From Actibacterium pelagium (GTDB lineage Bacteria; Pseudomonadota; Alphaproteobacteria; Rhodobacterales; Rhodobacteraceae): a stretch of DNA of 64,000 bases. The position numbers and the translations under genes are program-made. This document shows positions 27,138 through 36,373 of the stretch, piece by piece; position 1 is the stretch's first letter, and the number at the start of each line of letters is the position of its first letter. Below the pieces are notes generated by a model that did not search any database, was not told the DNA's origin, and worked only from the letters and a program-made list of their open reading frames with translations. Where the stretch lies: contig NZ_NSBU01000004.1 in assembly GCF_002285415.1 (NCBI RefSeq), forward strand, positions 434,001 to 498,000, given 5' to 3'.

Positions 27138-28319
27138 ATGGAAGATCCGACACAGGCACCAATGCCCGAGGGTGGTTGGTCGACGAAGATTGTCGAACTG
27201 TCGGATGCGCGCGTCTATCCACCCGAGATCAGCCATTTGCGCCAGCCAGCCGGTGTCGCGCATTCCAACGGAGATTATTGCCCCGAAGGCGCCCTGTGGC
27301 GTGGGTGGCATCCCATCACCACGGAACCCGAAACGCCGACACCAACTGCCAAGCTGTCCGGTCGGTGGCTTTGGGGTGGGGTCATGTGGGTTCATTTCGG
27401 GCATTTTCTTGCGGAAAGCACCTCTAGGCTTTGGGCGTTGGACCATATCAACGGGCCAATCGACGGCATCCTGTTCATTCCGAAGCGCCCCAAGTTGGGC
27501 GAAAAGGTTCAGGGGTTTCAGCAGCGCTTCATCGAGTTGATGGGATGCGATCTGCCAATCAAGGTGGTCGCAGAGCCGACGCAGGTTGAAGAACTGATTG
27601 TCCCGGGCCAGGGTTTTGGTCTGGGCCGTTTGTCCGCCGGGACAGAACCCTTTCGCAACGCTATCCACCATCGTTTTGGCCATGACATTGCGCCGGACGG
27701 TCCCGAGAAGATCTATCTTTCCCGCTCGGCCCTGCAACTGGGCAAGGGCAGCGTTTTGGGCGAACTTCAGCTGGAACGCCACCTGCGCGAACACGGGTAC
27801 GAGATCTTTCATCCACAGAAACATTCGATGGATACCCAGATCGCCCGCTACAAGGCGGCCAAACAGGTGATCGCTGTGGATGGCTCGGCGCTGCATATGT
27901 TCGCGATGGTGGGCAGGCCGGATCAGCAGGTGGGGATGATCCACCGGCGCAGTTCAAAAGTGGCCGAGGGGCTGGAGCGTCATCTGGCCTCTTTCATGGG
28001 GCGCGACCCAGATGTGTTTTCCTGCCTTGATGCGGAATGGGCCCCGAAGGCTAAGGCAACGTCGTCCCGGAAGTCGTTTGGTGAGCTGAACCTGAAAGAT
28101 CTAAGCAAAGGGCTGATCGAAAAAGGCTTTATCGACGGTGACCGCCTGTGGCCTGAAATGACCTTGGAAGAGCGCAATATGCTGTTTCAGGCCAAGGGTC
28201 TGACCGGGGAAAATGCCTATGTGAAGGTCGGGGCAGAAGACGTAGAGCGCGAACGAATCCGGGAAATGCGCCGGGTACGTCGCGCTCGTCGTGCAGCCGA
28301 AGCCGACCAGAAAGATTAA
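27138..28319 (+). CDS. Glycosyltransferase family 61 protein
   Basis: The 393-residue protein shows the GT61/DUF563 pattern: WGGVMWVHFGHFLAESTSRLW near residue 80, KIYLSRSAL near residue 192, a central region rich in His/Glu, and VIAVDGSALHMFAMV near residue 245. The C-terminus (about 330-393) is highly basic and charged (many Arg). It probably transfers a sugar in surface polysaccharide assembly; donor and acceptor are unknown. It starts eight bases after regA and may be cotranscribed. In Rhodobacter capsulatus hvrA and hvrB lie at this position. Its stop overlaps the HD gene end by four bases (TTAA). Confidence 0.8.
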   Translation: MEDPTQAPMPEGGWSTKIVELSDARVYPPEISHLRQPAGVAHSNGDYCPEGALWRGWHPITTEPETPTPTAKLSGRWLWGGVMWVHFGHFLAESTSRLWALDHINGPIDGILFIPKRPKLGEKVQGFQQRFIELMGCDLPIKVVAEPTQVEELIVPGQGFGLGRLSAGTEPFRNAIHHRFGHDIAPDGPEKIYLSRSALQLGKGSVLGELQLERHLREHGYEIFHPQKHSMDTQIARYKAAKQVIAVDGSALHMFAMVGRPDQQVGMIHRRSSKVAEGLERHLASFMGRDPDVFSCLDAEWAPKAKATSSRKSFGELNLKDLSKGLIEKGFIDGDRLWPEMTLEERNMLFQAKGLTGENAYVKVGAEDVERERIREMRRVRRARRAAEADQKD

Positions 28320-28912
28320 CCTAACTGCGTCAACAAGCTGTTGTGGCGCGCGGTGTAATCGTTGCGTACCTCAACCGGGGGGCGCAGCCTGATCGTAAGA
28401 TCGGCAATCAGCTTTGGGTTTGGCTTGCCAAAGAACTTGTCGGCCTCGGCCTTGGTGAAGCCGGCGATTTCCGTGGCTTCCAGCCAGGCAGAGATTCGGT
28501 CGGCGCGTTTGATCTTTTGCTTTACGGTTTTGGGAACCGCTGCGGGCAGGCCGAAGCGCACGTGAATGGCGGCGGCCAGTCGATCATCCAGTTCGCCGTA
28601 GCCCGGACCGACAGCGGCCTTCACCGGAGAGATCATATCACCGATCACATATTCCGGCGCGTCATGTAAAAGGGCCGCCAACCGCCACTTGATCGGCGCG
28701 TCGGGTGAGATGCGTCCGAAAATCTCTTCCACCAGCAAGGAATGCTCGGCCACGGAATACGCGAAATCCCCTTTGGTTTGCCCATTCCAGCGCGCCACAA
28801 AGGCCAACCCATGGGCGATATCTTCGATCTCGATATCGACAGGCGTGGGGTCCAAAAGATCAAGGCGGCGGCCGGACAACATCCGTTGCCAGGCGCGGGG
28901 AGGTGTGGGCAT
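28316..28912 (-). CDS. HD-domain hydrolase (YfbR/5'-nucleotidase-like)
   Basis: From ATG 28912 (MPTPPRAWQRML) the protein has 198 residues. The HD metal-binding signature is seen as YSVAEHSLLVEEI (first His) and ALLHDAPEYVIGDM (His-Asp pair), with a distal Asp in KRADRISAW. HD hydrolases of this size act on nucleotides or phosphorylated metabolites. A GGAG site precedes this ATG; the frame continues 40 codons upstream but that extension looks non-coding. It is divergent from ahcY. Confidence 0.87.
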   Translation of the reverse strand: MPTPPRAWQRMLSGRRLDLLDPTPVDIEIEDIAHGLAFVARWNGQTKGDFAYSVAEHSLLVEEIFGRISPDAPIKWRLAALLHDAPEYVIGDMISPVKAAVGPGYGELDDRLAAAIHVRFGLPAAVPKTVKQKIKRADRISAWLEATEIAGFTKAEADKFFGKPNPKLIADLTIRLRPPVEVRNDYTARHNSLLTQLG

Positions 28913-28991
28913 TAGAGGGCTCCGGTCTGGTGGTGCCAACGGGTATGGCCCAACAGTGTAAGTATTGCCAAGGCAGGAAAACAATTCTGCT

Positions 28992-29022
28992 GTGCAATCT
29001 CTTGCCTTTCCGACGATTGCAC
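28992..29022. promoter_or_regulatory. Inverted repeat in the ahcY leader region
   Basis: An exact 8-bp inverted repeat, GTGCAATC (28992-28999) and GATTGCAC (29015-29022), with a 15-nt spacer lies 63 bases upstream of ahcY. A second potential stem (AAGGCA 28970-28975 with TGCCTT 29003-29008) competes with it. It could be an operator or a leader hairpin; I cannot match it to a known riboswitch. Confidence 0.45.
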
Positions 29023-29085
29023 CAACTAACACAGGGTGATAGGCACCTGCGCAACTTTTCCCTTTCGTGACGGAGCATCCCGAAG

Positions 29086-30468
29086 ATGACCGACTACATC
29101 GTCAAAGACATTTCGCTGGCCGATTTCGGCCGCAAGGAACTGGACATCGCCGAGACCGAAATGCCGGGCCTGATGGCCTTGCGTGCCGAGTATGGCGACA
29201 GCAAGCCGCTGGCCGGAGCCCGCATCGTTGGCTCGTTGCACATGACCATTCAGACTGCGGTTCTGATCGAAACGCTGGTGGCCCTAGGCGCGGACGTGCG
29301 TTGGGCGTCGTGCAACATCTTCTCGACGCAGGATCACGCGGCGGCGGCGATTGCGGCTGCAGATATCCCGGTCTTCGCGATCAAGGGTCAGACGCTGGAA
29401 GAGCATTGGGATTACTTGGATAAATCCTTCCTGTTCGAAGACGGCCCGAACCTGATCCTTGATGATGGCGGCGACGCGACACTGTATGTCCTGTGGGGCG
29501 CACGCATTGAGGCAGGCGAAGAGTTTGGCGTTCCGACCTCGGAAGAGGAAGAGGTCATTCAGGCCCAGATCAAAAAGCGCATGGCCGCAAGCCCCGGCTG
29601 GTTCACCAAGGTGCGTAATCAGATCAAAGGTGTCTCGGAAGAGACCACCACCGGTGTGAACCGCCTGTACCAACTGGTGCGCGACGGCCAGCTGCCCTTC
29701 CCGGCGATCAACGTGAATGACTCGGTCACCAAGTCGAAATTCGACAACAAGTACGGCTGTAAAGAATCGCTGGTCGACGGCATCCGCCGCGCCACCGATA
29801 CGATGATGGCCGGTAAGGTTGCCGTAGTTTGCGGCTATGGCGACGTGGGCAAAGGCTCTGCCGCATCTTTGCGCGGTGCAGGTGCGCGTGTGAAGGTTAC
29901 CGAGATCGACCCGATCTGCGCGCTTCAGGCGGCAATGGACGGGTTCGAAGTTGTGGTTCTGGAAGATGTCGTCAGCGACGCGGATATCTTCATCACCACC
30001 ACCGGCAACAAAGATGTCATCCGCATCGAGCACATGCGCGAGATGAAGGACATGGCGATCGTTGGCAACATCGGTCACTTCGACAACGAGATTCAGGTGG
30101 CGAACCTGAAGAACCACAAGTGGACCAACATTAAGGATCAGGTTGATATGATCGAGATGCCCTCGGGCAACCGCTTGATCCTGTTGTCCGAAGGCCGCCT
30201 GCTGAACCTTGGCAATGCGACCGGCCACCCGTCCTTCGTGATGTCGGCCTCGTTCACCAACCAAGTTCTGGCGCAGATGGAGCTGTGGCAGAAGGGTGAA
30301 GAGTACAAGAACGACGTGTACCTGCTGCCCAAGCATCTGGACGAGAAAGTCGCCCGTCTGCACCTGGCCCGTATCGGCGTGAAGCTGACCGAACTGCAGA
30401 AAGAGCAAGCTGACTATATCGGTGTAAAGGTCGATGGTCCGTTCAAACCCGAGCATTACCGTTACTAA
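29086..30468 (+). CDS. ahcY: Adenosylhomocysteinase
   Basis: The 460-residue protein is full length. Visible family features include an N-terminal [18 protein letters not shown] block, [30 protein letters not shown], the insertion typical of bacterial enzymes (about residues 140-190), the NAD-binding [13 protein letters not shown] and the C-terminal [13 protein letters not shown]. It hydrolyses S-adenosylhomocysteine to homocysteine and adenosine in the methyl cycle. The start follows GGAG at a ten-base spacing. Proximity to regA recalls the Rhodobacter regA-hvrA-hvrB-ahcY order. Confidence 0.98.
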   Translation: MTDYIVKDISLADFGRKELDIAETEMPGLMALRAEYGDSKPLAGARIVGSLHMTIQTAVLIETLVALGADVRWASCNIFSTQDHAAAAIAAADIPVFAIKGQTLEEHWDYLDKSFLFEDGPNLILDDGGDATLYVLWGARIEAGEEFGVPTSEEEEVIQAQIKKRMAASPGWFTKVRNQIKGVSEETTTGVNRLYQLVRDGQLPFPAINVNDSVTKSKFDNKYGCKESLVDGIRRATDTMMAGKVAVVCGYGDVGKGSAASLRGAGARVKVTEIDPICALQAAMDGFEVVVLEDVVSDADIFITTTGNKDVIRIEHMREMKDMAIVGNIGHFDNEIQVANLKNHKWTNIKDQVDMIEMPSGNRLILLSEGRLLNLGNATGHPSFVMSASFTNQVLAQMELWQKGEEYKNDVYLLPKHLDEKVARLHLARIGVKLTELQKEQADYIGVKVDGPFKPEHYRY

Positions 30469-30473
30469 GCGGC

Positions 30474-30543
30474 CTGCCCCTGAAGGGGCAGAAGACTAAT
30501 TTGGCGCCCGGTAGGAAGGTTAGACCTTTTTGCCGGGCGTTTT
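30474..30543 (+). terminator. Tandem hairpins after ahcY
   Basis: Two hairpins follow the ahcY stop: CTGCCCC-TGAA-GGGGCAG (30474-30491), and a longer stem CGCCCGG...CCGGGCG (30505-30539) enclosing a nested AAGGT/ACCTT stem and followed by TTTT. The second has the form of an intrinsic terminator and separates ahcY from the aminotransferase gene. Confidence 0.82.
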
Positions 30544-30620
30544 CGCGTTTGGGGGGCTTGGATTCCCTGTCGGGATGGGAGTACAGGGTTAGGCGACGTC
30601 TTTATACGAAGGATTTCCCC

Positions 30621-31808
30621 ATGTTTTCTGATCTTCCTACGCATGCTCCTGATAAAATTCTGCAGTTGATGCAGATGTTCCGCGAGGATACGCGGACGGA
30701 CAAGATCGATTTGGGTGTCGGTGTTTACAAGAACGCCGAAGGCCAGACCCCGGTGATGCGGGCGATCAAAGCGGCCGAGAAGAAGCTGTGGGAAGTAGAG
30801 ACCACGAAATCCTATGTCGCGCTGGCCGGTGCCCCGGACTACAACGATGCGATGGTCAAGCTGGTGCTGGGCGACGCGGTTGCCCGCGATCAGGTGGCCA
30901 GTGTTGCGACCCCGGGTGGTACGGGGGCGGTGCGCCAGTCTTTTGAGCTGGTGAAAATGGTGAATCCGGACGCGACTGTTTGGTATTCGAACCCGACATG
31001 GGGCAACCACGTTAGTATTCTGAAATACCTGGGCGTGGCGAACAAAGCCTATCGCTATTTCGATGCGGCCTCTGGCACCGTTGATTTTGACGGCATGATT
31101 GCGGATCTGAACTCGGCCAAGCCGGGCGACGTGGTTCTGCTGCATGGCTGCTGCCACAACCCGACCGGCGCCAACCTGACCGCAGAGCAGTGGCAGACCG
31201 TTGTCGACACGCTGCTGGCAAAAGAGCTGCTGCCGATGATCGACGTTGCTTATCAAGGCTTTGGCGATGGTCTGGAAGAGGATGCGGCGGGCCTGCGTCT
31301 GGTGGCCTCTTCTGTTCCCGAGACGCTGATCGCGGCATCCTGCTCGAAGAACTTCGGTGTTTATCGTGAACGCACCGGCATCCTGATGGCCGTTTCGGCA
31401 GACAAGGGCAAAGTAGGTCCTGCGCAGGCGAACCTGGCCTATCTGAACCGCCAGAACTATTCCTTCCCGCCCGATCACGGTGCGCGTCTGGTCAGCATGA
31501 TCCTGACCGATGATGCCCTGCTGGCCGACTGGAAGGCAGAGCTGGAAGAGGTTCGTCTGGGCATGTTGGAGCTGCGCCAACAGCTGGCAGATGAGCTGCG
31601 CCGCCTGACCAATACGGATCGGTTCGACTTCATCGCGCGCCACCGAGGCATGTTCTCGATGCTGGGTCTGACCGAAGATCAGATCGTCACTTTGCGCGAA
31701 GAGCATGGGATTTATGCGGTCAGCGACAGCCGGATCAACATTGCGGGTCTGAACACCAAGACGGTTCCAATTCTTGCGAAAGCCGTCGCCGAAGTCGTGG
31801 GCGTTTGA
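30621..31808 (+). CDS. Aromatic amino acid aminotransferase (class Ialpha, AspC/TyrB type)
   Basis: From ATG 30621 (GAAGGA upstream) the protein has 395 residues. It shows the class I motifs LGVGVYKNAEG, GTGAVRQSFEL, SNPTWGNHVSI, LLHGCCHNPTGANLT, the DVAYQGFGDG block and the PLP-lysine region AASCSKNFGVYRERTG (Lys of CSKNFG). These enzymes transfer amino groups between aspartate or aromatic amino acids and 2-oxoglutarate. TyrB-like versus AspC-like specificity cannot be decided by eye. Confidence 0.92.
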   Translation: MFSDLPTHAPDKILQLMQMFREDTRTDKIDLGVGVYKNAEGQTPVMRAIKAAEKKLWEVETTKSYVALAGAPDYNDAMVKLVLGDAVARDQVASVATPGGTGAVRQSFELVKMVNPDATVWYSNPTWGNHVSILKYLGVANKAYRYFDAASGTVDFDGMIADLNSAKPGDVVLLHGCCHNPTGANLTAEQWQTVVDTLLAKELLPMIDVAYQGFGDGLEEDAAGLRLVASSVPETLIAASCSKNFGVYRERTGILMAVSADKGKVGPAQANLAYLNRQNYSFPPDHGARLVSMILTDDALLADWKAELEEVRLGMLELRQQLADELRRLTNTDRFDFIARHRGMFSMLGLTEDQIVTLREEHGIYAVSDSRINIAGLNTKTVPILAKAVAEVVGV

Positions 31809-31959
31809 CCTAAGTTCAGGCGATTGCGGGGAAAATCCGCGCATAATTTACCTTTGTTCGACCGTTTGTCGTGTCTAAGTCATTGTGCAAGAGCCCCGGC
31901 TTTAGGGGCGCTTGTACTTAAACGCTGACTGAGAACGTCACACAAACGGGAGATTGAAC

Positions 31960-32301
31960 ATGGGTAAGCGCGACGATCTGATCGCTAAATACGCGGACGA
32001 CCTGAAGAACAAATGCGGGATGACCCCCGATATGGACCTGCTGACCAAGGTCACGATTGGCTGTGGTCCGTCGATCTATAACGACGACGCCTCGACCGTC
32101 GCCTCCAGCCAGCAGAGCGAACTGGACACTGTCAAAGAGAACTTCCTGAAGAAGAAACTGGGTCTGGCTGACAGCCCGGCACTGATGGAAGGCATCAACG
32201 CGGTGATCGAGACCTATGGCAAGTCAGAGCGCAACAAGTACCGCGCCGTTGTCTATTACATGCTGACCAAACATTTCGGGAAAGAGTCCGTTTACGGCTA
32301 A
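31960..32301 (+). CDS. DUF2853 family protein
   Basis: The 113-residue cytoplasmic protein begins MGKRDDLIAKYADDLKNKCG and ends RNKYRAVVYYMLTKHFGKES, the signature of the DUF2853 family. It is predicted all-helical, without membrane segments. Function is unknown. GGGAG lies seven bases upstream of ATG 31960; an in-frame TTG two codons earlier is less likely. It is monocistronic, with a clear terminator. Confidence 0.88.
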   Translation: MGKRDDLIAKYADDLKNKCGMTPDMDLLTKVTIGCGPSIYNDDASTVASSQQSELDTVKENFLKKKLGLADSPALMEGINAVIETYGKSERNKYRAVVYYMLTKHFGKESVYG

Positions 32302-32323
32302 CCCCAAGACAGTTTGTGTGAGG

Positions 32324-32348
32324 CGCCCACCATTTTGGTGGGCGTTTT
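32324..32348 (+). terminator. Terminator after the DUF2853 gene
   Basis: A perfect 8-bp stem (CGCCCACC 32324-32331, GGTGGGCG 32337-32344, 5-nt loop) is followed by TTTT and lies 22 bases after the stop codon. It also sits between two convergent genes. Confidence 0.88.
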
Positions 32349-32352
32349 GCGT

Positions 32353-32748
32353 TTAGAGAACGCCCAGTACGATCCCCATGATCGTGCAGCCAATGGTGGC
32401 ATAACCGCCGTCGATCAGGGTCAGTTCCTTGGGTCTGCCTGCAAAACCATAGTTGGTGGCGATCCATGGAGTCGCGATGAACAGGCCAAGGCCCAGACCA
32501 CCTATAAGTCCCACGCCGAATGTATCAATTCCGCTTAGGCTGAAGATATGGCGCATCATGCCCGCCACGACGACTGATGCGACAAAGCTGATGATATAGG
32601 GCTTGGGGTCCTTGCGGTTGGCGGGTTGCCCGTCTTCACCGACCTCGACACCCGAGGCCGCGACCCACTTCGGGGCAAGGACCATGTACCAGATGGCGCC
32701 GAAAGCATAGCTGGCGACGGCGGCGAAAATTACCGAGAGAAATTCCAT
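32353..32748 (-). CDS. DUF1761-type small membrane protein
   Basis: The 131-residue protein has about four membrane segments and the DUF1761 pattern AFGAIWYMVLAPKWV at the N-terminus, with GLFIATPWIATNYGF and LIDGGYATIGCTIMGI near the end. It is an inner-membrane protein of unknown function. It is convergent with the DUF2853 gene and shares its terminator region. Confidence 0.8.
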   Translation of the reverse strand: MEFLSVIFAAVASYAFGAIWYMVLAPKWVAASGVEVGEDGQPANRKDPKPYIISFVASVVVAGMMRHIFSLSGIDTFGVGLIGGLGLGLFIATPWIATNYGFAGRPKELTLIDGGYATIGCTIMGIVLGVL

Positions 32749-32795
32749 GAAGGCGCTCCTTTGATTTCCTGCAAAGAAGCTTGGCAGAGCGTTGT

Positions 32796-33215
32796 TTACG
32801 GATCAATCCCGGCCATTTGACAGACCACTGCCCATTCTGCTTCTGTCACGGGTTGCACGGACAGGCGCGAATTGTTGACCAGAACCATATCGGCCAGACG
32901 CGGGTCGTCCTTACACATCTGCAGGGTCACAGGCGTGAGCACCGGTTTCACCGCCTTGATGTCCACGCATTCCCAGCGATCATCGTCAGTGGTGCTGTCG
33001 GGATGAGCCTCGGCGCAGACCTCGACCACGCCGACAATCGCCTTCTCTTTCAGCGAGTGATAAAAGAAGCCGCGATCACCGATCTTCATGGCCCGCATGT
33101 TGTTGCGGGCCTGATAGTTGCGGACGCCGTCCCATTCCTCGCCCGCGTTGCCCTTGGCGACTTGCTGGTCCCAACTCCAGGTGTTGGGCTCGGATTTGAA
33201 CAGCCAGTACTGCAT
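32796..33215 (-). CDS. EVE-domain protein
   Basis: From ATG 33215 the 139-residue protein starts MQYWLFKSEPNTWSWDQQ and contains WDGVRNYQARNNMRAMKIGD and FFYHSLKEKAIVGVVEV, all diagnostic of the PUA-like EVE (thymocyte nuclear protein 1) fold, which is thought to bind modified bases in nucleic acids. Its role here is unknown. The start overlaps the YciI-type gene stop by one base (TGATG), so the two are coupled. Confidence 0.92.
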   Translation of the reverse strand: MQYWLFKSEPNTWSWDQQVAKGNAGEEWDGVRNYQARNNMRAMKIGDRGFFYHSLKEKAIVGVVEVCAEAHPDSTTDDDRWECVDIKAVKPVLTPVTLQMCKDDPRLADMVLVNNSRLSVQPVTEAEWAVVCQMAGIDP

Positions 33216-33487
33216 CAGCCGATCACCTTGTTCCATTTCTCGATCCGGACGTCCGAAAAGAGACCCGCCTTGGCATAGGGATCGTTCGTGGCCCAAGCCT
33301 CTGCGCCGGCCATATCGTCAGCCTCGATCACCACCAATGACCCGTACATCGTGTCGTCGCCGTTCAGGAACGGGCCTGCCATGACCGCGCCGGTGTCCTT
33401 CAGATAGGCGACGTGGTCGGGGCGGTTGTCTAGGCGGGTTTGCAGGTGGTCGGGCTTGTCGGTGCAGATCACGGCGAACAGCGGCAT
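33215..33487 (-). CDS. YciI-like protein
   Basis: The 90-residue protein has the YciI pattern: an N-terminal MPLFAVICTDKPDHL strand, the RPDHVAYLKD helix with the conserved His, AGPFLNGD, and the NDPYAKAGLF block. YciI proteins have a ferredoxin-like fold; their activity is unclear. It lies between gpsA (three-base gap) and the EVE gene in a coupled tsaD-gpsA-yciI-EVE run. Confidence 0.88.
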   Translation of the reverse strand: MPLFAVICTDKPDHLQTRLDNRPDHVAYLKDTGAVMAGPFLNGDDTMYGSLVVIEADDMAGAEAWATNDPYAKAGLFSDVRIEKWNKVIG

Positions 33488-33490
33488 AGG

Positions 33491-34450
33491 TTATTCCTCT
33501 TTCAACGGGCGCGCCAGCAAGGCGCTGACGGCATCATTCACATTCATCTTGCCGCTGACAACCGCGGCGATCATGGCGGTGATGGGCATGTCCAGCCCCT
33601 GTTCGGTGGCCAGCTTGTGTACAGCCATCGCTGTGGCGACCCCTTCGACGGTGTAGCGCGCGTCAGGTTCTTGCCCTTGGCCAAGCGATACCCCGTGGCG
33701 GAAGTTACGCGACAAGTCCGAGGTGCAGGTCAGGATCAGGTCGCCAAGACCGGACAGGCCGGTCAGTGTTTCGGGCTCTGCCCCACGGGCGCTGGCAAAA
33801 CGGGTCAATTCTGCGAAACCCCGTGTCATCAATGCGGCGCGGGCGCTATCGCCAAGGCCCGCACCAATGACGATACCGGCGGCAATGGCGATGACGTTTT
33901 TCAGGGCGCCGCCGAATTCCGCGCCCGCCGCGTCCGTGCTGCGGTACAGGCGCAGCGTGTCGGTGGACAAAAGTTGCTGCAGTTCGCGACCGGCGTCTGC
34001 ATCGGCGCAGGCAAGCGTCAGGGCGGTTGGCAGTCCGCGCGCGATGTCGGCGGCAAAGCTGGGGCCGGTCAGTATAGCGGGCGTGGCACAGGGGCAGGCT
34101 TTGGCGATCACTCCGGTCGGCCCAAGGCCAGAAGACAGGTCCACCCCCTTGCAGCAGGCCACAAGGCGGTGACCGTCCAGCGTGGGATGCTGGGCCAGAA
34201 ACCCTGCCAAGGCCTGCATGGGGACGACCAGAAGAATGGCGTCTGCGTCCAGGGTATCCTCGGGCTGTTCGACGATGGTCAGGCTGGCCGGAAATTCGAT
34301 CCCTGCAACGTAACGGTCGTTGTGCCGGGTATTGCGCATTGTCTCGCGATGGTTGGCGTCGCGGCTCCACAGTTTGACATCGGTGCCAGAACGCGCCAGC
34401 GCGATGGCCAAGGCGGTGCCGAAAGACCCGGCCCCCAGAACAGAGATCAT
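33491..34450 (-). CDS. gpsA: Glycerol-3-phosphate dehydrogenase [NAD(P)+]
   Basis: The 319-residue protein has the N-terminal dinucleotide motif [13 protein letters not shown], the KGVDL block, [17 protein letters not shown], the substrate/catalytic region [13 protein letters not shown] (conserved Lys) and [17 protein letters not shown]. It makes sn-glycerol-3-phosphate for phospholipid synthesis. Its ATG overlaps the tsaD stop (ATGA). Confidence 0.96.
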   Translation of the reverse strand: MISVLGAGSFGTALAIALARSGTDVKLWSRDANHRETMRNTRHNDRYVAGIEFPASLTIVEQPEDTLDADAILLVVPMQALAGFLAQHPTLDGHRLVACCKGVDLSSGLGPTGVIAKACPCATPAILTGPSFAADIARGLPTALTLACADADAGRELQQLLSTDTLRLYRSTDAAGAEFGGALKNVIAIAAGIVIGAGLGDSARAALMTRGFAELTRFASARGAEPETLTGLSGLGDLILTCTSDLSRNFRHGVSLGQGQEPDARYTVEGVATAMAVHKLATEQGLDMPITAMIAAVVSGKMNVNDAVSALLARPLKEE

Positions 34451-35541
34451 GCCTTAGCTCCTTTCTTGCCAGAGCCCAAAAGTGCGGGGCTGGTCTGATC
34501 CAGCGGCCAGCGTGGGCGGGCCGAAAAATCATCGGTGGGCGGGACCTGCGCGTTCAACAGCTCTATCCCAGCCCAAGCAATCATCGCGGCATTGTCTGTG
34601 CACAGCCGCAACGGCGGCGCGGTAAAGCCAGCCCCGGCCTCTGCCGCGACGGACTGCAATGCCTCGCGGATCGCGGTATTGGCCGCAACACCGCCTGCGA
34701 CGGCGATCATGGGCTGGGCGGGGTTCAGGGCCATGTATTCGGCCAGTGCACGGCGCGATTTTTCGGCCAGCACATCGGCCACGGCGGCCTGAAAGCCCGC
34801 GCAAAGATCATCGCGGTCGATCTCATACAATCCGCCTTGGTCTGCCACCAGCGCGTCGCGAGCGCGCAGAACCGCGGTCTTCAACCCCGAGAAAGACATG
34901 TCACAGCCGGGCCGGTCCAGCAGAGGGCGCGGAAAGCGAAACCGTTTCGGGTCACCCGATTTGGCGCGGCCCTCGACCACGGGACCACCGGGTTGCGGCA
35001 AGCCAAGAAGCCGGGCGGTCTTGTCAAAGGCCTCTCCCGGGGCATCGTCGATCGTGCCACCAAGGCGCTTGAATTCCTGCGGGCCCGAGACCAGCAGGAA
35101 CTGGCAATGTCCGCCCGAAACCAACAGCATCAGATAGGGAAACGTCAGATCATCCGTCAGGCGCGGTGTCAGCGCGTGCCCTGCAAGGTGGTTCACCGGG
35201 ATCAGGGGCAGCCCTGCCCCCGCCGCGATCCCCCGCGCACACATCACACCCGAGATCACCCCGCCGATCAGCCCCGGCCCCGCCGTCACGGCGATCCCGT
35301 CCAGATCGGACAGGCCCAACCCGGCCTCGGCCAAGGCGGCCTCGACACATAGATCCAGCTTTTCTGCATGGGCGCGCGCGGCCAGTTCGGGGACAACCCC
35401 GCCGAACTCGGCATGTAGGTCGGTTTGGCTGTCGACGATGCTGGACAGGACTTCTGCTTCACCATCAGCAACGCGCACAACAGCGGCGGCCGTGTCGTCA
35501 CAGCTGCTTTCGATACCAAGAAGGGTCCGTTGTGCCTGCAT
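34447..35541 (-). CDS. tsaD: tRNA N6-adenosine threonylcarbamoyltransferase TsaD
   Basis: From ATG 35541 ([16 protein letters not shown]) the protein has 364 residues. The metal-binding histidines appear in ARAHAEKLD and the NHLAGHAL block; the ASKHA ATPase motifs [13 protein letters not shown] and [16 protein letters not shown] are also present. TsaD catalyses the final transfer that makes t6A37, together with TsaE encoded at 22217-22708. The frame runs 51 codons further upstream, but that extension lacks family similarity and overlaps the hemD promoter region. Confidence 0.97.
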   Translation of the reverse strand: MQAQRTLLGIESSCDDTAAAVVRVADGEAEVLSSIVDSQTDLHAEFGGVVPELAARAHAEKLDLCVEAALAEAGLGLSDLDGIAVTAGPGLIGGVISGVMCARGIAAGAGLPLIPVNHLAGHALTPRLTDDLTFPYLMLLVSGGHCQFLLVSGPQEFKRLGGTIDDAPGEAFDKTARLLGLPQPGGPVVEGRAKSGDPKRFRFPRPLLDRPGCDMSFSGLKTAVLRARDALVADQGGLYEIDRDDLCAGFQAAVADVLAEKSRRALAEYMALNPAQPMIAVAGGVAANTAIREALQSVAAEAGAGFTAPPLRLCTDNAAMIAWAGIELLNAQVPPTDDFSARPRWPLDQTSPALLGSGKKGAKA

Positions 35542-35590
35542 TTGATTGCCGTTGTGCCATAAACACGTGGCAGGTAACACTGTGATCGTG

Positions 35591-36331
35591 ATGAAACAAT
35601 CCCGCACCATGACCTTGCTGATGACCCGGCCTCTGCCCGGGGCGCAGACCTTTGCAGCGGCCTTGCAAGAGGAGCTGCCCGATCTGAAGGTCATTTATTC
35701 CCCGGTTCTGCAGATTGTCCCGGCGCAGGCACCTGAGCTGAAAGGGGCTCGCGGGCTTGTTTTTACGTCGCAGAACGGGGTGCATCTGTTTGCGCAGGGC
35801 TCGACCGTTCGGGACATTCCGGCCTTCTGCCTTGGAGAGCGTACGACTCAGGCTGCGCGTGACATCGGGTTGCAGGCCACGCAGGTCGGCCACAATGCAG
35901 AGACCTTGGTCTCAACGTTACACGGCGAAAACCCGCCCACGCCCCTGCTTCACCTACGCGGAGAGCATTCTGTCGGTGATGTCGCCGCGCGGCTGACCGA
36001 CAGCGGACTGATGTGCCAAGAGCAGGTGATCTATCGGCAGAAACCCTTGGAGCTGACAGCCCAAGCTCAGGCGGCACTGTCATCTAATGATTTGATTATA
36101 TTACCGATTTTTTCACCTCGGTCGGCGCGCCTGCTGGCAGACCAGTGTCAAAACACCCAAGCCTCATTGATCATCGGATGGATGAGCGAGGCGGTTCGCG
36201 CGGCTTGGGTTGGACCCAAGCCGATGGCCGAAGCTGTTGCAGATCATCCGGATGCAGAGGCGCTTCGAAAGGCTGTTTTGGGCGCTATTGCCACAGCAGT
36301 TCAGCTTGAGGGCCACGACGCGCAGCGATAG
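35591..36331 (+). CDS. hemD: Uroporphyrinogen-III synthase
   Basis: The protein of about 246 residues has the weakly conserved HemD pattern: [29 protein letters not shown], and a later [13 protein letters not shown] block. It closes and isomerises hydroxymethylbilane to uroporphyrinogen III in tetrapyrrole synthesis. The start is uncertain (frame from 35546; ATG 35591 or 35609). It is followed by the mitofilin-like gene and hemY, an arrangement common in alphaproteobacteria. Confidence 0.85.
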   Translation: MKQSRTMTLLMTRPLPGAQTFAAALQEELPDLKVIYSPVLQIVPAQAPELKGARGLVFTSQNGVHLFAQGSTVRDIPAFCLGERTTQAARDIGLQATQVGHNAETLVSTLHGENPPTPLLHLRGEHSVGDVAARLTDSGLMCQEQVIYRQKPLELTAQAQAALSSNDLIILPIFSPRSARLLADQCQNTQASLIIGWMSEAVRAAWVGPKPMAEAVADHPDAEALRKAVLGAIATAVQLEGHDAQR

Positions 36332-36373
36332 CATAGCTGCAGTGCCGCAATTACGGCGGCAGGGAATCACAGG

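Noticed and set aside
26538-27944. 468-codon minus-strand frame across regA and the GT61 gene
   Set aside because: It would be antisense to two recognised genes; low-complexity Arg/Pro-rich product.
28913-29085. A known SAH or SAM riboswitch upstream of ahcY
   Set aside because: I could not match the conserved core of either class; only simple inverted repeats are present.
29284-30456. 390-codon minus-strand frame opposite ahcY
   Set aside because: Shadow of the ahcY codon pattern; no domain and no start signal.
30465-31844. 459-codon minus-strand frame opposite the aminotransferase
   Set aside because: Antisense to a gene with complete PLP-enzyme motifs.
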